Shown here one piece after another: positions 8,467 to 16,688 of a stretch of 64,000 nucleotides of DNA (positions are counted from its first letter, which is position 1; every line of letters starts with the position of its first letter). The notes beneath the pieces are model-generated. The model was given only the letters and a program-made list of their open reading frames with translations. It did not search any database and was not told the DNA's origin. The stretch lies in NCBI RefSeq assembly GCF_015482775.1, contig NZ_CP058214.1:806001-870000 (forward strand), in the 5' to 3' direction. Both the position numbers and the translations under genes were made by a program. The stretch comes from Kaustia mangrovi (GTDB lineage: Bacteria; Pseudomonadota; Alphaproteobacteria; Rhizobiales; Im1).

Positions 8467-9480
8467 TTACGCCGGCACCGCCTCGCGGTTCGCAACCGCC
8501 CTGAGCGCATCGCGGATCACCTCGACGCCGGCGCCGGGGCGATGGGCGTTCTCGCTGAGGTGCCGCCGCCAGCCGCGCGCGCCCGGCACGCCGTGGAACA
8601 GGCCGAGAATGTGGCGCGTCATCGCCTTGAGCGGCACGCCGCAGGCAAGCTCGGCCTCCACATAGGGCAGGAAGCGCTCCACGATCTCCTCGCGCGTCGG
8701 CACGGGCGCCGCCGGATCGAAGAGGCGCCGGTCCGCCTCGGCCAGCACATAGGGGGTGTGATATGCCGCACGCCCGAGCATCACCCCGTCGACCCGGGCA
8801 AGATGGCCTTCCGCCTCGTCGAGCGTCTGGATACCGCCATTGAGGACGATGTCGAGATCGGGCCGGGCCGCCTTCAGCCGGTAGACCCGCCCGTAGTCGA
8901 GCGGGGGAACCTCCCGGTTCTCCTTCGGGCTCAGCCCCCGAAGCCAGGCCTTGCGGGCATGCACGACGAAACGCCGGCATCCCGCCGCCGCCACCTCGTC
9001 GACGAATCGGGAGAGCGCCTCCTCCGCGTCCTGGTCGTCGATGCCGATGCGGCACTTGACGGTCACCGGCACGGCGACGGCGGCCCGCATGGCCGCCACG
9101 CAGTCGGCGACCAGCGCCGGCTCCGCCATGAGGCACGCCCCGAAGCGGCCCGACTGCACCCGGTCCGACGGGCAGCCCACATTGAGATTGATCTCGTCAT
9201 AGCCGAAGCCGGCACCGATGCGCGCCGCCTCCGCGAGCAGCGCCGGCTCGCTGCCGCCGAGCTGCAACGCCACCGGGTGCTCCTGCCCGTGAAAGCCGAG
9301 CAGCCTCCGCCGGTCCCCGCGCACCACCGCCTGCGCCGTCACCATCTCCGTATAGAGCAGCGCATGGCGCGATATGAGGCGCAGGAAGAACCGGTCATGC
9401 CGATCCGTCCAGTCCATCATGGGAGCGACGGACAGGCAGGAAACGCCCGATATGTCTTGCCTATTGTTCTTTTCAGTCAC
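8467..9480 (-). CDS. dusA: tRNA-dihydrouridine(20/20a) synthase
   Basis: 337 residues from the chosen GTG start. FMN-dependent reduction of uridine in the tRNA D-loop. Visible motifs are APMMDWTDRHDRFFLR (FMN site), QLGGSEP, the catalytic-Cys loop NLNVGCPSDRVQ, and VHARKAWLRGLSPKENR, which is typical of DusA rather than DusB/C. NGGI and MLGRAAY form the phosphate site. The frame is open further upstream (to 9609), but GGAGGGGG lies about 5 nt before the GTG at 9480 and family homology begins just after it, so the shorter form is preferred. Confidence 0.92.
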   Translation of the reverse strand: MTEKNNRQDISGVSCLSVAPMMDWTDRHDRFFLRLISRHALLYTEMVTAQAVVRGDRRRLLGFHGQEHPVALQLGGSEPALLAEAARIGAGFGYDEINLNVGCPSDRVQSGRFGACLMAEPALVADCVAAMRAAVAVPVTVKCRIGIDDQDAEEALSRFVDEVAAAGCRRFVVHARKAWLRGLSPKENREVPPLDYGRVYRLKAARPDLDIVLNGGIQTLDEAEGHLARVDGVMLGRAAYHTPYVLAEADRRLFDPAAPVPTREEIVERFLPYVEAELACGVPLKAMTRHILGLFHGVPGARGWRRHLSENAHRPGAGVEVIRDALRAVANREAVPA

Positions 9481-9538
9481 CTGTCCCCCTCCGGTCCGTC
9501 CTCTGTCCGATCGTTCTGCGCCGAACGAGGAGGCCATC

Positions 9539-9661
9539 ATGGGTTCGATCACCATGCGCGCACGCACAAACGGAAGACTGGCAGCGCCAGCTATCCGGCT
9601 ATATGGCACGCGTGGACGGAATACGCGAGGGCTCTGCCTATCACGAGACCTAGGCCGTTGA
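9539..9661 (+). CDS. Possible small Arg-rich protein, unrecognised
   Basis: A 40-codon ORF beginning MGSITMRARTNG, with a strong Shine-Dalgarno GAGGAGG 5 nt before its ATG. It is Arg-rich (8 of 40) and has no recognisable domain or signal. It lies in the gap between dusA and a hydrolase gene, divergent from dusA. The good ribosome-binding site is the only positive evidence; it could be a remnant or a leader peptide. Confidence 0.3.
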   Translation: MGSITMRARTNGRLAAPAIRLYGTRGRNTRGLCLSRDLGR

Positions 9662-9699
9662 CAGACAGCCGGCCGGGGGCGCGAAGGCCGAACGGCCCC

Positions 9700-10518
9700 T
9701 CATCCATCCCCCCATCCTTTCACAAGCTGCGCAACGAGGACTTCCGGCCGGTCCTCCTGCACCAGATGCCCGGCATCCGGGATCGGGATGCAGGCGGTTC
9801 CGGCGATCGTCGCGGCCAGCGCCTCGCCCTTCTCATAGGGGATCCAGTCGTCGTTCCGGCCCCAAAGGACCGTCACCGGACAGTCCATCCTGTCATAGAG
9901 CGGCTCGACCTCGTCGGTGTACGTCTGATCCATCTGCGCGATCTGGCGGTAGAATGCCGGCTGGCCGACCGGGCCGAGCCAGGGCGCGGAGTAGACCTCC
10001 AGCGCCTCCTCCGACAGCGGATTGTGCGCGGCGGTCTGCAGATAGGCCCGCAGCACCGCCCGGTGCATATAGTCCGGCATGCCCGAGAACGCCGCCTCGT
10101 GCTGGCGCACATGCTGGACCAGCGGCGAGCCCCAGGGCGCGAGCGCCACTGCGTCGAAGATCGTCAGCGAGGCATAGCGCAAGCCGCTCAGGTAATAGCC
10201 GCGGAGCGCCGTGGCGCCGCCGAAATCGTGCGCCAGAACCTCCGGGCGGTCGAGGCCCCATTCCGCAAACAGGGCGGCGAGAACCCGGTTCTGTACGGCA
10301 AGCGAGACATCCTGCCCCTCGCGCATCTCCGACTGGCCGTATCCCACAAGGTCGAAGTAATAGACCGTTCGCCGGTCCGTCAGCGGCGGCACGATCCGGC
10401 GCCAGACCTGGGAGGAAAACGGCGTTCCGTGAATGGCGACAAGCGGCGGGCCGTCGCCGGATTTCCCCCAGCGGACGGCGCTGCCCTCGATGATCGACGT
10501 GTTCGGCAGATCCAGCAT
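9700..10518 (-). CDS. Alpha/beta hydrolase, Asp-nucleophile (dehalogenase/epoxide hydrolase-like)
   Basis: 272 residues. The oxyanion motif HGTPFSS (30-36) and the nucleophile elbow AHDFGG, with Asp98 in place of Ser, place it in the haloalkane dehalogenase / epoxide hydrolase / haloacetate dehalogenase branch. The acid is probably in WGRNDDW and the base in DAGHLVQEDRPE. It likely opens a C-halogen or epoxide bond through an alkyl-enzyme ester; the substrate is unknown. It shares layout and motifs with the hydrolase at 13435-14295. It is divergent from an ArsR-type regulator with a 48-bp gap that holds a palindrome. Confidence 0.85.
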   Translation of the reverse strand: MLDLPNTSIIEGSAVRWGKSGDGPPLVAIHGTPFSSQVWRRIVPPLTDRRTVYYFDLVGYGQSEMREGQDVSLAVQNRVLAALFAEWGLDRPEVLAHDFGGATALRGYYLSGLRYASLTIFDAVALAPWGSPLVQHVRQHEAAFSGMPDYMHRAVLRAYLQTAAHNPLSEEALEVYSAPWLGPVGQPAFYRQIAQMDQTYTDEVEPLYDRMDCPVTVLWGRNDDWIPYEKGEALAATIAGTACIPIPDAGHLVQEDRPEVLVAQLVKGWGDG

Positions 10519-10536
10519 CTCGATAACTCACATTGA

Positions 10537-10550
10537 CATTTAGCTAATTG
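10537..10550. promoter_or_regulatory. Candidate ArsR-type operator
   Basis: CATTTAGCTAATTG is a 14-bp palindrome with one central-flank mismatch (core TTAGCTAA). It lies in the middle of the 48-bp gap between the hydrolase and the ArsR gene, well placed to control both promoters. Confidence 0.5.
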
Positions 10551-10566
10551 ACGATATGAAAAGGTC

Positions 10567-10881
10567 ATGGACAGATCAACCCAAATCAAGGCCATGTCCA
10601 GCGCGCCCCGGCTGAAGATCCTGCGGCTGCTGGCAGACCCGCAGGCCCATTTCGGCCATCAATGGTCGGCCGATCCCGTCGAGTTCGGCGTCTGCATGAC
10701 CATGATCGCCGAAGCGCTGGAACTCGCCCAGCCCACCGCCAGCCGGCATGTGGACCTGCTGAAGCAAGCGGGCTTCATCACCGTGCGGAAGCACGCGAAA
10801 TGGTCCTATTGCAAACGGGATGAGGCGGCGATCCGGGACTATCTGAACTGGCTGGGCACGGAGCTTTGCGCGCAGGCGTAG
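10567..10881 (+). CDS. ArsR-family winged-helix transcriptional regulator
   Basis: 104 residues, one winged-helix domain. SAPRLKILRLLAD opens helix 1, LELAQPTASRHVDLLKQAGFI is the recognition helix pattern, and VRKHAKWSYCKRDE is the wing. There are no CxC metal-sensing cysteines of classical ArsR; isolated Cys are at about 44 and 80. It is probably a local repressor of the divergent hydrolase gene. The insertion around FGHQWSADPVEFG between helices 1 and 2 is longer than usual. Confidence 0.85.
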   Translation: MDRSTQIKAMSSAPRLKILRLLADPQAHFGHQWSADPVEFGVCMTMIAEALELAQPTASRHVDLLKQAGFITVRKHAKWSYCKRDEAAIRDYLNWLGTELCAQA

Positions 10882-10966
10882 CCCGGCCCCCATGGCCACA
10901 CAATCAGGGAAGCCCGCGCAGAGCCTCCGACCACACGGGCCAGACAGGCGCAAACGTGCAGGCCGG

Positions 10967-12184
10967 TCAATCCTCCGTGCCGCCTTCCGGCGCCGGGCCG
11001 GTATAGTGCGCCCGTGGCCGGATCAGCTTGCCCTCGCCATATTGTTCCAAAGCATGCGCAATCCAGCCGACCGTGCGGCCGACGGCGAAGAGGACATGAC
11101 CGCTGCCGGGCGGCAGGCGGAACGCCCGGCAGATCGCGACCAGCGCGAAATCGACATTCGGCAGTTTGCCGACCGTTTCCGCCATCACCGAGACAAGCGC
11201 CTCCCGCTCCCGGTCCGGCGGAAGAAGCGGAAGCAGCGCCGCCGCCCTCGGATCCCCCTCGGGATAAAGCGGATGGCCGAAGCCAGGCACCCCCTCGCCC
11301 CGCCGCAGCCGGATCTCGACGGCCGTTTCGGCATCGCCCTCGCACTCGTCCAGCAACCGTTCGACAAGGCTGGTCGTTCCCCCGTGCAGCGGACCGCCGA
11401 GCGCGGAGAGACCCGCATTCAGGCAGGCGCCCAGCGAGGCGCCGGTCGAGGCGACCACGCGCACGGTAAAGGCCGAGGCGTTCAATTCGTGGTCGGCCAG
11501 CAGCACCAGCGCCCGCCGGACGACATCCTCCGCCGCCGGATCGAGGCCCCAGGCGGCCGCCAGATGCTCGTGAACCGGACGGTCCCCTGGCACGGTCGCA
11601 GTGGCCGCCGCCGCGATGGCCCGCAACAGGGCAACCCCGCCCGGCCAGAGCCGCCGGTTTGCCCGTTGCCACGCAGTCGCCCGGCCCTCCGCCACGAAGG
11701 GCAGCAGGATCTGGCAGCGTTCGGTCAGGGGCAGCGCCGCCGCCCGCTCCAGCACCCGGCCGCCCCACTCCGCATCCGGCGCGCCCGCCGCCGCGAAGGG
11801 ATCGCTGTCGCCGCAGGACCAGAGCAGGCGCGCGGTGTCTTCGAGCGAGGCGTGTTCCGCCCATCTCCGTGCATCGTGGCCACGAAAATAGAGGCGCCCG
11901 CGGTCGATCAGCGAAATCCCCGAAGAGAGCACGGGAAATCCCCAGTCGAGCGTCGTCGCCGCCACCGCGCGCGGACGCCGCCCGACGCTCTTGCGCCGCC
12001 GCATCTGTTCGATGTCGTGCGGATCGTAGAGGCGCCGCCGTGGGTCGCCGGCCACGTTCACCGCCCGGATCAGGCCCCGGCTGACATAGGAATAAAGCGT
12101 CGCCCGGCTGATGCCGAGCCGTTCGGCCGCCTGCTCGGCACTGAGATAGGCTTCCGTGTCGGCCATCTTCTCACATTGATTCAT
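10967..12184 (-). CDS. HTH domain fused to citrate synthase-like domain
   Basis: 405 residues. The first ~70 form a MerR/excisionase-like helix-turn-helix (YLSAEQAAERLGISRATLYSY, then RRRLYDPHDIEQMRRRK). The rest is citrate synthase-like. Catalytic-type residues are retained: His in GPLHGG, His in GFGHPLY, Arg in DPRA, and Asp in NVDF, although the usual Arg after GFGH is Pro here. Such fusions occur in several proteobacteria; a DNA-binding role or an enzyme with a recruited HTH are both possible. The start may be the Met at 12166, because the repeat at 12176-12192 overlaps the longer start. It is divergent from a second citrate synthase. Confidence 0.85.
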   Translation of the reverse strand: MNQCEKMADTEAYLSAEQAAERLGISRATLYSYVSRGLIRAVNVAGDPRRRLYDPHDIEQMRRRKSVGRRPRAVAATTLDWGFPVLSSGISLIDRGRLYFRGHDARRWAEHASLEDTARLLWSCGDSDPFAAAGAPDAEWGGRVLERAAALPLTERCQILLPFVAEGRATAWQRANRRLWPGGVALLRAIAAAATATVPGDRPVHEHLAAAWGLDPAAEDVVRRALVLLADHELNASAFTVRVVASTGASLGACLNAGLSALGGPLHGGTTSLVERLLDECEGDAETAVEIRLRRGEGVPGFGHPLYPEGDPRAAALLPLLPPDREREALVSVMAETVGKLPNVDFALVAICRAFRLPPGSGHVLFAVGRTVGWIAHALEQYGEGKLIRPRAHYTGPAPEGGTED

Positions 12185-12192
12185 TTAATCAA
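12176..12192. promoter_or_regulatory. Inverted repeat in the divergent citrate synthase promoter region
   Basis: TTGAT-N7-ATCAA, followed closely by a further TTGATCGAT. The N7 spacing differs from the N4 of FNR boxes, so it is more likely an operator for the adjacent HTH-citrate synthase protein or another local regulator. Confidence 0.4.
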
Positions 12193-12223
12193 GATTGATC
12201 GATATATGTTGGACCGTCATTTT

Positions 12224-12244
12224 TCCTCCTGTCAATCAGGAGGA
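12224..12244 (+). promoter_or_regulatory. Hairpin sequestering the citrate synthase Shine-Dalgarno
   Basis: TCCTCCTG-TCAAT-CAGGAGGA is a perfect 8-bp stem with a 5-nt loop. The 3' arm contains the AGGAGG Shine-Dalgarno (12238-12243) of the ATG at 12250, so when folded the ribosome-binding site is fully paired. Confidence 0.6.
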
Positions 12245-12249
12245 CCAAG

Positions 12250-13382
12250 ATGACCAAGCATGCGAAGTCCATTTCACCCGCCAAGACCGTTACCGAGACC
12301 GCCCCCGGCTTGAGGATGTCGTTGCCGCCGAAACCGGCCTCGGCCTTGTCGATGGTGCGGCCGGACGGCTCGTTCTGCGTGGCTACGATCTGGACGACCT
12401 TGCGGACTGGAGCTTCGAGGCCGTTCTCGCCCTGCTCTGGACGGGCCTCACCCCGACGGCGATGACCGAGGCCGACATTCGCCGCGAGCTCGGCGCGGCG
12501 CGCGGTCATGTCTTTCTCCGGGCCGAACGCCTCCTGCCCGTAACCGACGGTCTCGCGCCGGTCGAGGCGATGCGGTTTCTGCTGTCGTCCCTGACGGATG
12601 CCGAGCGTATCCCGCATCATATCCTCGCCGTGGCCGCCGCGCCGGTTTTCGCCGCGGCTATCGCCCGGCGCGCTGCCGGCCAGTCCCCGGTCGCGCCGGA
12701 TGCCTCGCTTGGCCAGTCCGCCGATTTTCTGCACATGCTGCACGGGGAGCTGCCCGGCGAGGACCGCGCGCGGGCGCTCGACAGCTATCTGGTGACCGTT
12801 GCCGATCACGGGCTGAACGCCTCGACCTTCGCCGCGCGGGTGATCGCCTCGACGCGGGCGGGTCTGTTCTCATCGGTTGTCGGCGGGCTCTGCGCCCTGA
12901 AGGGACCGCTGCATGGCGGTGCCCCGGGGCCGGTTCTGGACATGCTGGACGCGATCGGGACCGAGGCCAATATCCGCCCCTGGATCGCCGCGACGCTGGC
13001 GCGCGGCGAGCGGCTGATGGGGTTCGGCCACCGGATCTACCGCGTCCGCGATCCGCGCGCCGATGTCCTGAAAGGCGTCGTCGGCACCTTGCGCGACAGC
13101 GCCGCCCGCATCGCCTTTGCCGAGGCGGTCGAGGCGGAAGCGCTGGCGCAGCTTGCCGAGAAGAAGCCGCTGCGCCCGCTGGAGACCAATGTGGAGTTCT
13201 ATACCGCGCTGGTCCTCGAAGCCTTGGGCTTTCCGCGCGACAGCTTCACCAATGTCTTCGCTGTCGGCCGCATGGCCGGCTGGACCGCCCATGTTCTGGA
13301 GCAGGAAGCCCAGGGCCGGCTGATCCGGCCGCAATCGCGCTATGTCGGCCCGATGCCGGAGCGCGCAACGGCGGCCGGATAG
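12250..13382 (+). pseudogene. Citrate/2-methylcitrate synthase, apparent 1-nt frameshift near the 5' end
   Basis: The best start is the ATG at 12250 (MTKHAKSISPAK) with AGGAGG 6 nt upstream, but that frame leaves the family sequence after about 20 codons. The citrate synthase frame resumes at LEDVVAAETGLG (from about 12310), and one extra C in the C run at 12302-12306 or just after restores a continuous protein of about 377 residues. The body has GPLHGG, GFGHRIYRVRDPRAD and TNVEFYTAL, i.e. catalytic His residues are present but the usual Asp is Glu. The open frame back to 12195 gives an unrelated N-terminus without a ribosome-binding site. Either a sequencing error or a recent mutation. It is divergent from the HTH-fused paralogue. 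Confidence 0.8.
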
Positions 13383-13396
13383 GACCCGGCACCGGA

Positions 13397-13421
13397 CGGG
13401 GCGGGACCTGCCCCCGCCCCG
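13397..13421. terminator. GC-rich hairpin between convergent genes
   Basis: CGGGGCGGG and CCCGCCCCG form a 9-bp stem with a 7-nt loop in the 52-bp gap between the convergent citrate synthase and hydrolase genes. No T run, so termination is inferred from position. Confidence 0.45.
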
Positions 13422-13434
13422 CCGGCGCAAGGGA

Positions 13435-14295
13435 TCACTGCGCGGCAAGGCGCGCCTGCGCAAGGAACGCGATCAGCAGCTCGGCGACTTCGCCGGGCCG
13501 GTCCTCCGGCAGGAAATGCCCGGCCTCTTCGACCACGCTCAACTCCGCGCCGGGGATTGCGCCCTGCAGCCGTTCCGCCCAATCGAGCGATTGCCAGGCG
13601 TCGTTGGCGCCCCAGATGATCTTGACGGGCAGCGCCCCCAGCTCATGCAGCCGGTCGGCGATCTCCATCGTGTGTCTCGTCTCGTAGGTGCGCGCCTGAT
13701 GCTGGAAATAGCTGCCCTGCCCCACCGGGCCCGAAATCATCTCCACATAGGTCTCGAGCGGACCGTCGGCCAGCGCCTGCTTGTCGCAGACCGCCGACAA
13801 CAGCCAGTCGCGGAAGTGGGCGCGATGTGCCTCGTCCGGCGTCTTGATCAACGCTTCCAGCCCGGCCGCCAGCTGCTCGCGCGTGCGCTTGGACGGGGAG
13901 CTGTCGAAACAGACCGAATCCATGAGCGTGAGGGAGCGGAGCCGCCCGGGATTGAACACGCCGAACCGCTGCGCGATGCCGCCGCCGAAGTCATGGCCGA
14001 CGAGATGCAGGGTCTCCAGCCCCCAATGGGCGACCAGCCGTTCAAGGATCGGAACCTGGGCACTGATCGAGGTGTCGATGGAGGGATCGACCGGGCGCTC
14101 GGACGCGCCGTAGCCCAGCAGATCGTAGACATGCACCTTGTAGCCGGCCGCCACCAGGGGCGGCAGCACATTGCGCCAGATCAGCGAGGAGGACGGCGTC
14201 CCGTGCACCAGCACGACCGGCTCGCCCTGCCCGTATACCCCGTAGGCCAGCCGGTTTCCGTCTATCACGACATGGTGTTCAAGGATGCTGTCCAT
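13435..14295 (-). CDS. Alpha/beta hydrolase, Asp-nucleophile (dehalogenase/epoxide hydrolase-like)
   Basis: 286 residues. It has HGTPSSS (31-37), YDLLGYGASERP, and the nucleophile elbow GHDFGG with Asp102. The probable acid and base lie in WGANDAW and EEAGHFLPEDRP. The same Asp-nucleophile branch as the protein at 9700-10518, with matching HGTP..SS and YDLLGYG/FDLVGYG blocks, so the two are paralogues of similar chemistry. Substrate unknown. It is divergent from a LysR regulator; that pairing suggests an inducible catabolic or detoxifying enzyme. Confidence 0.85.
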   Translation of the reverse strand: MDSILEHHVVIDGNRLAYGVYGQGEPVVLVHGTPSSSLIWRNVLPPLVAAGYKVHVYDLLGYGASERPVDPSIDTSISAQVPILERLVAHWGLETLHLVGHDFGGGIAQRFGVFNPGRLRSLTLMDSVCFDSSPSKRTREQLAAGLEALIKTPDEAHRAHFRDWLLSAVCDKQALADGPLETYVEMISGPVGQGSYFQHQARTYETRHTMEIADRLHELGALPVKIIWGANDAWQSLDWAERLQGAIPGAELSVVEEAGHFLPEDRPGEVAELLIAFLAQARLAAQ

Positions 14296-14359
14296 CTCGA
14301 TCTCCGTTCATGGATGTCCAGCGCACCCTAGGCCTCACCCGAACATGACGAAAATGAAA

Positions 14360-14375
14360 TGATTTGATTGAATCA
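14360..14375. promoter_or_regulatory. Candidate LysR-type binding site
   Basis: TGATT-N6-AATCA, an imperfect dyad with the T-N11-A form typical of LysR boxes, in the 103-bp gap between the hydrolase and LysR genes. Confidence 0.4.
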
Positions 14376-14398
14376 GCGATATTAGTCATGTTGACGAC

Positions 14399-15288
14399 AT
14401 GGCAGCGAAACTGGATATCGGCGCCCTTCAGGCGCTGTGTGCGATCAGGGATCATGGCGGGGTGACGCGGGCGGCGCATCGCCTGGCGCTGTCGCAATCG
14501 GCGGTGTCCCACAAGATCAGGCGCCTGGAAGAGGCGCTCGGCTGCGCGCTTCTCGACCGGCGGCCGGGGCATCCGGCCTTCACGCCCGAGGGGGACCGCC
14601 TGCTTCGCTACGCCCGCCGCATGCTGACGCTGCATGACGAGGCGGTCGCCAGCCTCAGCACGGATCCGCTGAACGGTCTGGTCCGCCTCGGCGTCACCGA
14701 GGAGACGACCCATGGCGCCCTGGCCCGTGTGCTCGGCCGCTTTGCCCGGCTTCAGCCCGATGTCACGGTCGTCACCGAGGTGTCCCAGAGCCTGACGATC
14801 GCGACGCAGCTCGACCGGGGCGAGATCGATGCCGGGATCTTCCAGCTCTTCCTCGACCAGCGGCGACAGGACGACATTCTGCTGTCCGAGGATGACCTGG
14901 CCTGGGTGAAGTCCCGCGATCTGGAGATCGACCCGGACCAGCCGATCCCGTTCCTTGCCTTCGGCGAAAGCTGTTTCTATCGCCGCTGGGCGATGGAGAC
15001 CGCGCCCCTGCCGCCACACGGCTTCTCCACCGTCATGCGATGCGCAAGCCTGTCGGGCATCCTGAGCGCTGTCAGATCAGGACTGGGCGTCACTCTCCTC
15101 AACACCCGCCATCTCGCCCCGGACATGGAGGCGCTGACGGAGGGGTTCGCACCCCGCCTCCCGTCGCCACCATCGTCCGCATCGCAAAGAGCGCGCAATC
15201 GCGGGCGGTTCGGGCCTTGGTCCGGCAGATCGCCGAAGAGGACGGCTATCGCACGAAAGGCGTCGATCGCCAGCCTGCACCCTCCTGA
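14399..15288 (+). pseudogene. LysR-family transcriptional regulator, apparent C-terminal frameshift
   Basis: The N-terminal winged HTH (ALQALCAIRDHGGVTRAAHRL, then QSAVSHKIRRLEEALG) and most of the effector-binding domain are intact to about residue 252 (LTEGFAP). The frame then reads into low-complexity Arg/Ser sequence ending at 15346. One extra C in the C4 run at 15152-15155 switches to a frame that reads PPPVATIVRIAKSAQSRA..QIAEE, the expected LysR C-terminus, stopping at 15288 for about 296 residues in total. It is probably the regulator of the divergent hydrolase. A sequencing error or recent decay are both possible. Confidence 0.8.
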
Positions 15289-15342
15289 TCTGCCGGAAGG
15301 CCCCTCTGCAGCGGCTCGCACGGGCACGGCGGCCGGACGCCG

Positions 15343-16556
15343 TTAGCGCACCGTCACGCCCATGGGCGCGTGGGTGAGGACCTCCGGGCCCGCCCCGCCC
15401 ACGAGCACGGTGTTGGAGAGGAAATAGTCGCCGCCCCCGTACCCATGAGCCAGGAGAGGATGTGGAAGGTCATGCCCTCCAGGATCTCAAGCTCGCTGTC
15501 ACGGCGAAGGCCCGTCACCGTGTTGCCGCCAGTCCAGCTCGGCGGAAAACCAATGCCGACGGCGTAGCCGCAATGGTGGCGCCGGTAGTGGGACAGCCCG
15601 GCCCCGTCCACCACGCCCTGCCAGGCGGCATAGACCTCGTGGGCACGCGCGCCGGGCCTGAGCGCACCGAGCACCGCATCGAAGGCGCGCCGGCAGACAT
15701 CCGCCATCCGACAGGCCTCGTCGGGCGCATGGCCGATATGGACGAGCCGGCCAAGCGGCGCATGATAGCGGTTCACGCAGCCGGCCAGTTCGAGGAACAC
15801 CACGTCGCCATCCGCGATCCGGGCATCGGTCCAGCTCGTATGCTCCTCGCCGAGCCGCGCCGTGGAGCGGATGAAGGGGCCGAAGCCCGGAAAGGTGCCG
15901 CCGGCGGCGATCATGGCGCGATGGCATTCGGCGGCGACCTCGCGCTCGCTCGCGCCGGCACGGATCGTCTCCACGGCGGCGGCGCAGGCGGCATCCGACA
16001 CCCGCGCGGCCATGCGCATGAAGTCGCGCTCCGCCGGGCTTTTCACCAGCCGCAGCCGGTCGACCATTCCGGTCACGTCGCGCCAGGCGACATGGGGCAA
16101 GGCGTCCTTCAGCGCCAGCGCGAGCCCATGCGGCAGCCCCGCCGACCAGCTCTCGATCCCCATGGCAAGCGCGCGCGGCTCGCCCGGAACGGCGTCCGCC
16201 ACCATCTCCACCGCACCAGCCCCGAGCGCCGTCTTCGTGGAGCGGTCGCGCAGGAGCCGCACGGCCATGTCGGCCGCCGTCTCGCTGTCGTCATGGCCCT
16301 CGAAGCGCGCATTCCTCACCTGATTGGCGATGGTCACCCGCTCCATGGCGCGGGTGATCAGCACCATCTCCCCATCCGCTGGCACCATGAGCAGATGCGG
16401 GGCGAAATAGCCCCAATGGTCGAGGCCGGTGAGGTAGTAGATATTCTCCGGCGTGGAGAGGAGCGCGATATCGATGTCGCGTGCCGCCATCTCCGTGCGC
16501 ACGGCCTGGAGCCGAGCCCTGAACTCCTCCGCGGCAAAGACAGTATCCGCCTGCAT
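15343..16556 (-). pseudogene. M24-family metallopeptidase (Xaa-Pro peptidase / ectoine hydrolase-like), apparent C-terminal frameshift
   Basis: About 404 residues when corrected. A creatinase-type N-terminal domain begins MQADTVFAAEEFRARL; the catalytic M24 domain includes EEHTSWTDARIADGDVVFLE and RRHHCGYAVGIGFPPSW. The frame as read ends in nonsense (SSPTPCSWAG..), but one extra G in the run at 15434-15438 (C on the + strand) gives GGGDYFLSNTVLV..VTVR and a stop at 15343. Family members hydrolyse X-Pro or, as DoeA/EutD, the ectoine ring. The divergent EhuBCDA transporter makes an ectoine or related amino-acid link attractive but unproven. Other ectoine catabolism genes (doeB, eutABC) are not in the window. 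Confidence 0.78.
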
Positions 16557-16605
16557 TGTCGAAATCTCCCTCGCCGATATCCCGCACGGATTGCCGGCCC
16601 CATTG

Positions 16606-16615
16606 TTGTGCACAT
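16606..16615. promoter_or_regulatory. GntR-type operator candidate, M24 side
   Basis: TTGTGCACAT, with palindromic core TGTGCACA, 50 bp upstream of the M24 gene start. It matches the TTGT-N2-ACAT form of the second site at 16679-16688. Confidence 0.45.
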
Positions 16616-16678
16616 CTAAACCGGAAAATCATCAGATCCTGCGCTCGTTCGTGTCAACAGACGCAGTGAAGGATTCTG

Positions 16679-16688
16679 TTGTATACAT
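16679..16688. promoter_or_regulatory. GntR (FadR/FCD)-type operator candidate, ehuB side
   Basis: TTGTATACAT with palindromic core TGTATACA, close to boxes bound by FCD-type GntR proteins. It lies 131 bp upstream of ehuB and 73 bp from the sister site. The operon encodes an FCD-type GntR protein at 19980-20705, the likely binder. Confidence 0.5.

Noticed and set aside
9481-9609. N-terminal extension of dusA to 9609
   Set aside because: Extra residues are not like DusA, and the GTG at 9480 has a strong ribosome-binding site.
12176-12192. FNR box in the citrate synthase gap
   Set aside because: The arms TTGAT/ATCAA are separated by 7 nt, not 4.
12195-12309. Upstream ATG at 12195 as the citrate synthase start
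   Set aside because: It gives an N-terminus unlike the family and has no ribosome-binding site, whereas the ATG at 12250 has AGGAGG but needs a 1-nt correction.
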